Shown here piece after piece: positions 10,197 to 13,393 of a stretch of DNA of 13,393 nt. The notes beneath the pieces are model-generated. The model saw only the letters and a list, made by a program, of their open reading frames with translations. It was not told the origin of the DNA and did not search any database. Source of the DNA: Conidiobolus incongruus B7586 (lineage: Eukaryota; Entomophthoromycota; Entomophthoromycetes; Entomophthorales; Conidiobolaceae); NCBI GenBank assembly GCA_000697335.1, contig JNEM01015491.1, positions 1-13,393 on the forward strand, read 5' to 3'. A program made the translations under genes and the position numbers. Within the stretch, counting starts at the first letter, position 1. Each line of letters begins with the position of its first letter.

Positions 10197-10434
10197 ATAT
10201 TTTAAAATTATAATTAAATAAAATTTTTAATATTTGATATATAAAAAAAATAATATAGAATTAATTTTTTTTTCATTATTATTAACTTTTTGCTATATCT
10301 TTTGTAAACTTTTAACACATAAAATATAATTCTTTTTATTAGATACTCAAATTTAATATTTCACAAATTAATTTAAAATAAAAGTTTTTTCTTAAAATTA
10401 TATTTTTTTAATTTCCTAAAGTTATTATAATTAT
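10197..10434 (-). mobile_element. M2, 3' fragment: second mariner copy, same orientation as M1
   Basis: This is a direct repeat of the 3' end of M1 (about 8907-9165): the 3' untranslated part, the last 50 or so codons of the transposase and the stretch leading toward the YSPD block. Similarity is plain across the whole segment, for example ATAATTCTTTTTATTA in both. It abuts the right end of M1 and stops abruptly where the inverted-repeat end of M3 begins at 10437. The outermost 25 bp of its terminal repeat are missing here; a weak match (16 of 21 positions) lies just left of M1, ending at about 8880, so M1 may have landed inside the M2 terminus. Confidence 0.72.
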
Positions 10435-10551
10435 TAATATAGAAATTAAGAAATGATAAATTTTTTAATTTTTGATCTTTTAAACATATTATATATTTTG
10501 GAAGATTTTTTATATATAAAATATATAGGAAAATAAATATTTTCAAACTAT

Positions 10552-12118
10552 ATATATATTAACCTATAAAAGAAAGTTATAAAATTAAAATTATTTATAT
10601 ATTTACTTATATCTTAATTAATTCTTAATTAAATAAATTTAAATTAAAATATATAATTTACCTATATTAGTTGATTATAATTAACTATAATTGATTATAT
10701 TTCATTAGTTATTGGTTAATAAATTAAAACTTAAAATTTAACTAAAGTGAGTTATAAATTTGTGGGTTTATAAGTTAAAAGGGTATAGATAACAAAACTT
10801 ATATATTTTTTTATTATATTATATATATTATAAAATTATTAAGCTAATATTTTAAAGTTAATATTATAATACTTAAATCTTTCTCTAAAAAAGTTTATTT
10901 ACATATTAATTAATTTCATAATAAAAATAAATTAATTTATAAGATTTTTAAAATTATTAGTGTTAGCTAATCTATTATAATTAGGGTTATTAAAATTAAT
11001 ATTAAAAAAACACTTAAATTAAAAATTAAATCTATTAAAATTATAGGTAATCATGATGAAAAATATATTTATAGATTTATTAATATAGGTAAATATAATA
11101 TTATTATAAAAGTATAACAAGAATTACAAGATTATATAAGAATATTAATTAGTACTAATACTATTATATATACTTTATATTAATATAAATACCACTTATA
11201 TTTTAAAAAAAACACCTTTAACTAGAGAAATCTTATTATAAAGTTAAGTAAGATTTTAAATATCAATACTAAAGCTAAACTAAAATTAATAAAAGTAAAG
11301 TTATTTAATTTAATAAAATAAAAATATATTTTAATGGATTTAATAAAAAAGTTAGATATTTTAAAGAAGATAAAAAATTATTTTATAACTATTATGTTAT
11401 TATAACCTATAAATATAATAATAGGTTAATTATAATTTAAAGATATATATTATCTTTAGGTGTAAAATATCTTAATAAGGTTAATAAGGGAATTAATACT
11501 AGAATGTATTAAAGTATTTTAAATAATAAATTAAAAAAATAATTAAGTAATATAAGTTAAATAAATCAAATATTATTTTCCAACAAAATAATACTTTTTA
11601 TTATATTATAAATTCTACTATTAAATAGTTTACAAATAACAAAATATCTATTATAAAGTAGCTTCTTTAATTTTTTAATCTTAACTTAATTAAATATCTT
11701 TAAGATTAATTAAAAAAATTAATTAAAGTTTTCCCTTTAATAAAAAATTTAAATCAACTTTAAAAGTATATTTAAGAAGCTTAGAATAATATTAATCTTG
11801 CTTAATATAAGAATCTAGTTAACTTTATACCTTATAAACTTAAAGAAATTAGAAAAACAAAAGATAAATAAACTAAATATAAATTTTTCTATTAATACTA
11901 AAACCTACAAATATACAACTTATTTTAAATATACTTTTAGTTTTAATATATCAATTAATAATTAATTAAATTTAACTTTATATATTATATTATAAATAAA
12001 AAAGATATATTAATTACATAGTTTAATATAAATTTATTTAAATTAAAATTGAATAAGATATTAATAGAAATATTTATATTTTTAATTTTATAACTTACTT
12101 TTATAAGTTAGTTTATAT
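10552..12118 (+). mobile_element. Tc1-like DNA transposon inserted in M3, heavily decayed
   Basis: The ends are inverted repeats of at least 35 bp. The left end reads AACCTATAAAAGAAAGTTAT from 10561, and the reverse complement of the right end reads AACTTATAAAAGTAAGTTAT from about 12109. Both are preceded by a TATA-rich stretch that blurs the exact border by about 6 bp. Removing the insert rejoins M3 sequence that is continuous in M1, which confirms the insertion. The size, about 1.56 kb, suits a Tc1 element with one transposase gene. It is one of the most AT-rich parts of the window. Confidence 0.8.
10970..11895 (+). pseudogene. Tc1-family (DD34E) transposase pseudogene
   Basis: Near 11055-11160 the frame reads like a Tc1 N-terminal domain (GNHDEKYIYRFINIGKYN, then VxQELQDYI and ISTNTI). 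From about 11400 it follows the catalytic core: SLGVKYLNKVNKGINTRMY, then FQQNN at 11578-11592 where the family has FQQDN, then STIK-stop-FTNNKISIIK, then FFNLNLIK where the family has SPDLNPIE. The second catalytic Asp has become Asn (11587-11589) and the Glu has become Lys (11692-11694), with exactly 34 residues between. The C-terminus LKEIRKTKDK-stop-TKY matches the family's RR-Q-IKAKGG-TKY ending, stop at 11893-11895. Many stops and at least two frame changes make it dead. The start is uncertain. Confidence 0.82.
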
Positions 12119-12383
12119 ATTCAATTTTAATTATTTTTTTTAATAAATTATTTTGATTTTAAAATTTATATTTAAATTTAATTATATATAAACTATCTAG
12201 TGATTATTAAAAGGCTTTTATTTTTATATTTTTGAAACTTAATTATAAACCTTATAAAACCATTTAAAATTTGTAAATAGCTTATAAAAATATTATTTTA
12301 TTTAAAACTACTATATATCACTAAATTTGTGACTTTAAAGCTAGAAAGAATATTATTTAAAATTTATTAAAATTCAGAAGATA

Positions 12384-12878
12384 TATATTTTTATTAATTA
12401 AACTAAGCATTAATCTTAATATATATAATAAAATTATTATTTAATATTTAAATATTCTATTAATTTATTAATAAAAATAAAACTATTTATTTAATATTTT
12501 TTTAACTCTTTAATTAACAAAACAATAATAATAGAGATTAGTTTATTTAAAATTTGGTAATTTTAAATAAAGCCTTTTTTAGCTTTAAAATAACAAATCT
12601 ACTAATAAAGAATAGTTCTAAATAAAAAATTTATTTTTATAAGCTGTTATAATATATTAAATGATCTTAAAAAAATTGAGATTAAGCTTTATTTATATCA
12701 AAATAAAATACTTTGGATAAATATTATATTATTTAAATAAGGTTAAGTTGAATAAAAAATTATTATATAGCAATAATTGAATGAAAAAATTATAATATAT
12801 ATATATATATTTTTAAAACTAACAATATATTTAAAATATCAGATATTAAAGAATTTTCCATTTTATTTTTAATTGATA
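12384..12878 (-). mobile_element. M2, 5' fragment: N-terminal transposase half and 5' terminal repeat
   Basis: This is a direct repeat of M1 9654-10194, beginning ATATTTTTATTAATTAA and running through the N-terminal transposase region (AGCTTTAAAATAACAAATCT matches 9854-9873 with one difference) to a terminal repeat ending near 12878. Its orientation equals that of the 10197-10434 fragment, so the two are best read as outer parts of one element M2, into which M3 inserted. The counterpart of M1 9165-9654 is absent. The right border is uncertain by about 5 bp because the terminal repeat is strongly diverged. Confidence 0.7.
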
Positions 12879-13163
12879 TTTCTTAAAATTTAGTGATATA
12901 AAAATATTAATTATTTTAAGTAATAAAATATCAATATATTAATATATACTTAATTATCAATATTATATATTAAATGTCAAAGATTAAATATTTTAAATAT
13001 ATTTAAATTTATAATATGATAATTAGCTAAAATATTATTTTAATTCAATATATAATCGATTTAAATATTTTATTTCATTGTGATTATTTGTCACTATAAT
13101 AAAAAACCTCTATGTTATTTTTTATAGAATGAATAAATGAATTAATAAAATGAACTCAAAAAT
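12879..13163. other. AT-rich spacer right of the transposon stack
   Basis: I could not align this stretch to M1, to the Tc1 element or to any host gene. CG dinucleotides reappear from about 13056. No frame of interest. Confidence 0.5.
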
Positions 13164-13188
13164 TAATAATAATAATAATAATAATAAT
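13164..13188. repeat. (TAA)8 microsatellite
   Basis: About eight perfect trinucleotide units in tandem, directly read. It lies between the transposon stack and the GC-richer right edge. Confidence 0.9.
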
Positions 13189-13259
13189 TGTTGTATTTCA
13201 AAATTAATCATCTCTTCCAGTTTGATAGCTAAACCAATATTATTTCTATTTTAAGCTGA

Positions 13260-13393
13260 CTTTGTCAGTCTATAATTGAAGGATACTCTTTGTTCTCTTT
13301 ATTTTCTTTATTAGATTTTATCCAAATCCCATATCATTCATTGATTCAATTATTTAAACCCAACAGTGATAAAGATAGAGAAGAAGTTTTTTT
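13260..13393 (+). other. Possible 5' region or partial exon of a gene beyond the right edge
   Basis: From about 13200 the sequence becomes GC-richer, as at other gene edges in this window. A plus-strand frame is open from 13260 to the end (44 codons, without an ATG), and its last part, IPYHSLIQLFKPNSDKDREE, looks like ordinary protein. The preceding TTTATTAG (13307-13314) fits the splice-acceptor style of the other introns. On the minus strand the alternative is a gene entering from the right, ending LSLLGLNN-stop near 13347. CTGAC-TTT-GTCAG (13256-13268) is a small perfect palindrome that could be a binding site. I cannot choose between these readings or name a family. Confidence 0.25.

Larger units (their letters stand above)
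10437..12383 (+). mobile_element. M3: 5' part of a third mariner, opposite orientation, split by a Tc1 element
   Basis: 10437-about 10551 is an inverted copy of the 5' end of M1 (10080-10194), starting ATATAGAAATTAAG after a TA. The copy resumes at about 12119 and continues to 12383, matching M1 from about 10075 back to 9815 in reverse complement: the rest of the leader and the first 65 or so transposase codons (for example AAAAGGCTTTTATTTTTATA). The gap is filled by the Tc1-like element. M3 has no 3' half and no 3' terminal repeat; at 12383 it joins M2 sequence directly. The matched length to M1 is about 380 bp in total. Confidence 0.72.

Noticed and set aside
10075-10551. A 110-bp inverted repeat around a 240-bp centre that looks like a MITE or a large hairpin
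   Set aside because: The two arms are the 5' ends of two separate mariner copies (M1 and M3), and the centre is the 3' part of a third (M2), so this is a by-product of nesting.
8978-11895. Reassigned stop codons (TAA/TAG read as Gln), because the transposase frames are rich in TAA and TAG
   Set aside because: Several of these stops replace Trp rather than Gln, and the host dehydrogenase genes end at TAA and TAG just where the family ends or nearly so, with no coding sequence after them. Mutation explains the pattern better.
8881-12880. CRISPR array or satellite, suggested by repeated blocks
   Set aside because: The repeats are few, long, of both orientations and alignable to transposase parts; there is no regular repeat-spacer period.

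Overview
The window is nuclear DNA of a very AT-rich eukaryote, most likely a fungus. Its genes are broken by many introns of only 49-61 nt with GT...TTAG-type borders, and coding sequence stands out as GC islands in long A/T-only spacers. The protein sequences (a coatomer beta-prime N-terminus and two classical short-chain dehydrogenases) look like those of early-diverging fungi such as Mucoromycota, including arbuscular mycorrhizal relatives. That placement is inference with low to moderate confidence.

Layout. 1-374 (minus strand): the 5' end of a coatomer beta-prime (COPB2/SEC27-like) gene, running off the left edge, with its ATG alone on exon 1. 375-1681: AT-rich spacer. 1682-2271 (plus): a compact promoter and a single-exon gene for a basic 133-aa protein that I do not recognise. 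2272-4255: spacer. 4256-5409 and 6678-7897 (both plus): a tandem pair of seven-exon short-chain dehydrogenase genes, 255 and 277 aa. All six introns sit at the same positions and phases, and each gene has the same TATA-purine element about 60 bp before its ATG.

8887-about 12878: a stack of decayed cut-and-paste DNA transposons. It holds one nearly full-length mariner (M1, 1308 bp, minus), pieces of a second mariner in the same orientation (M2), the 5' half of a third in the opposite orientation (M3) and a Tc1-like element (about 1.56 kb, plus) inserted in M3. The transposases are identified by residual protein similarity and by exact DD34D (mariner) and DD34E (Tc1) spacing of the positions where the catalytic acids should be. 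Decay is almost wholly of the C-to-T / G-to-A kind (Gln and Trp codons turned into stops), and I see no CG dinucleotide anywhere from 8306 to 13056. This is the mark expected of repeat-induced point mutation or heavy methyl-cytosine decay.

12879-13393: AT-rich spacer, a (TAA)n microsatellite and a GC-richer right edge that may be the start of another gene.

The host genes do not form a pathway together: a vesicle-coat gene, an orphan and an oxidoreductase pair. I found no clear new biological system. The most interesting items are the nested, back-to-back transposon stack with its RIP-like decay, the start-codon-only exon, and the diverging dehydrogenase pair.
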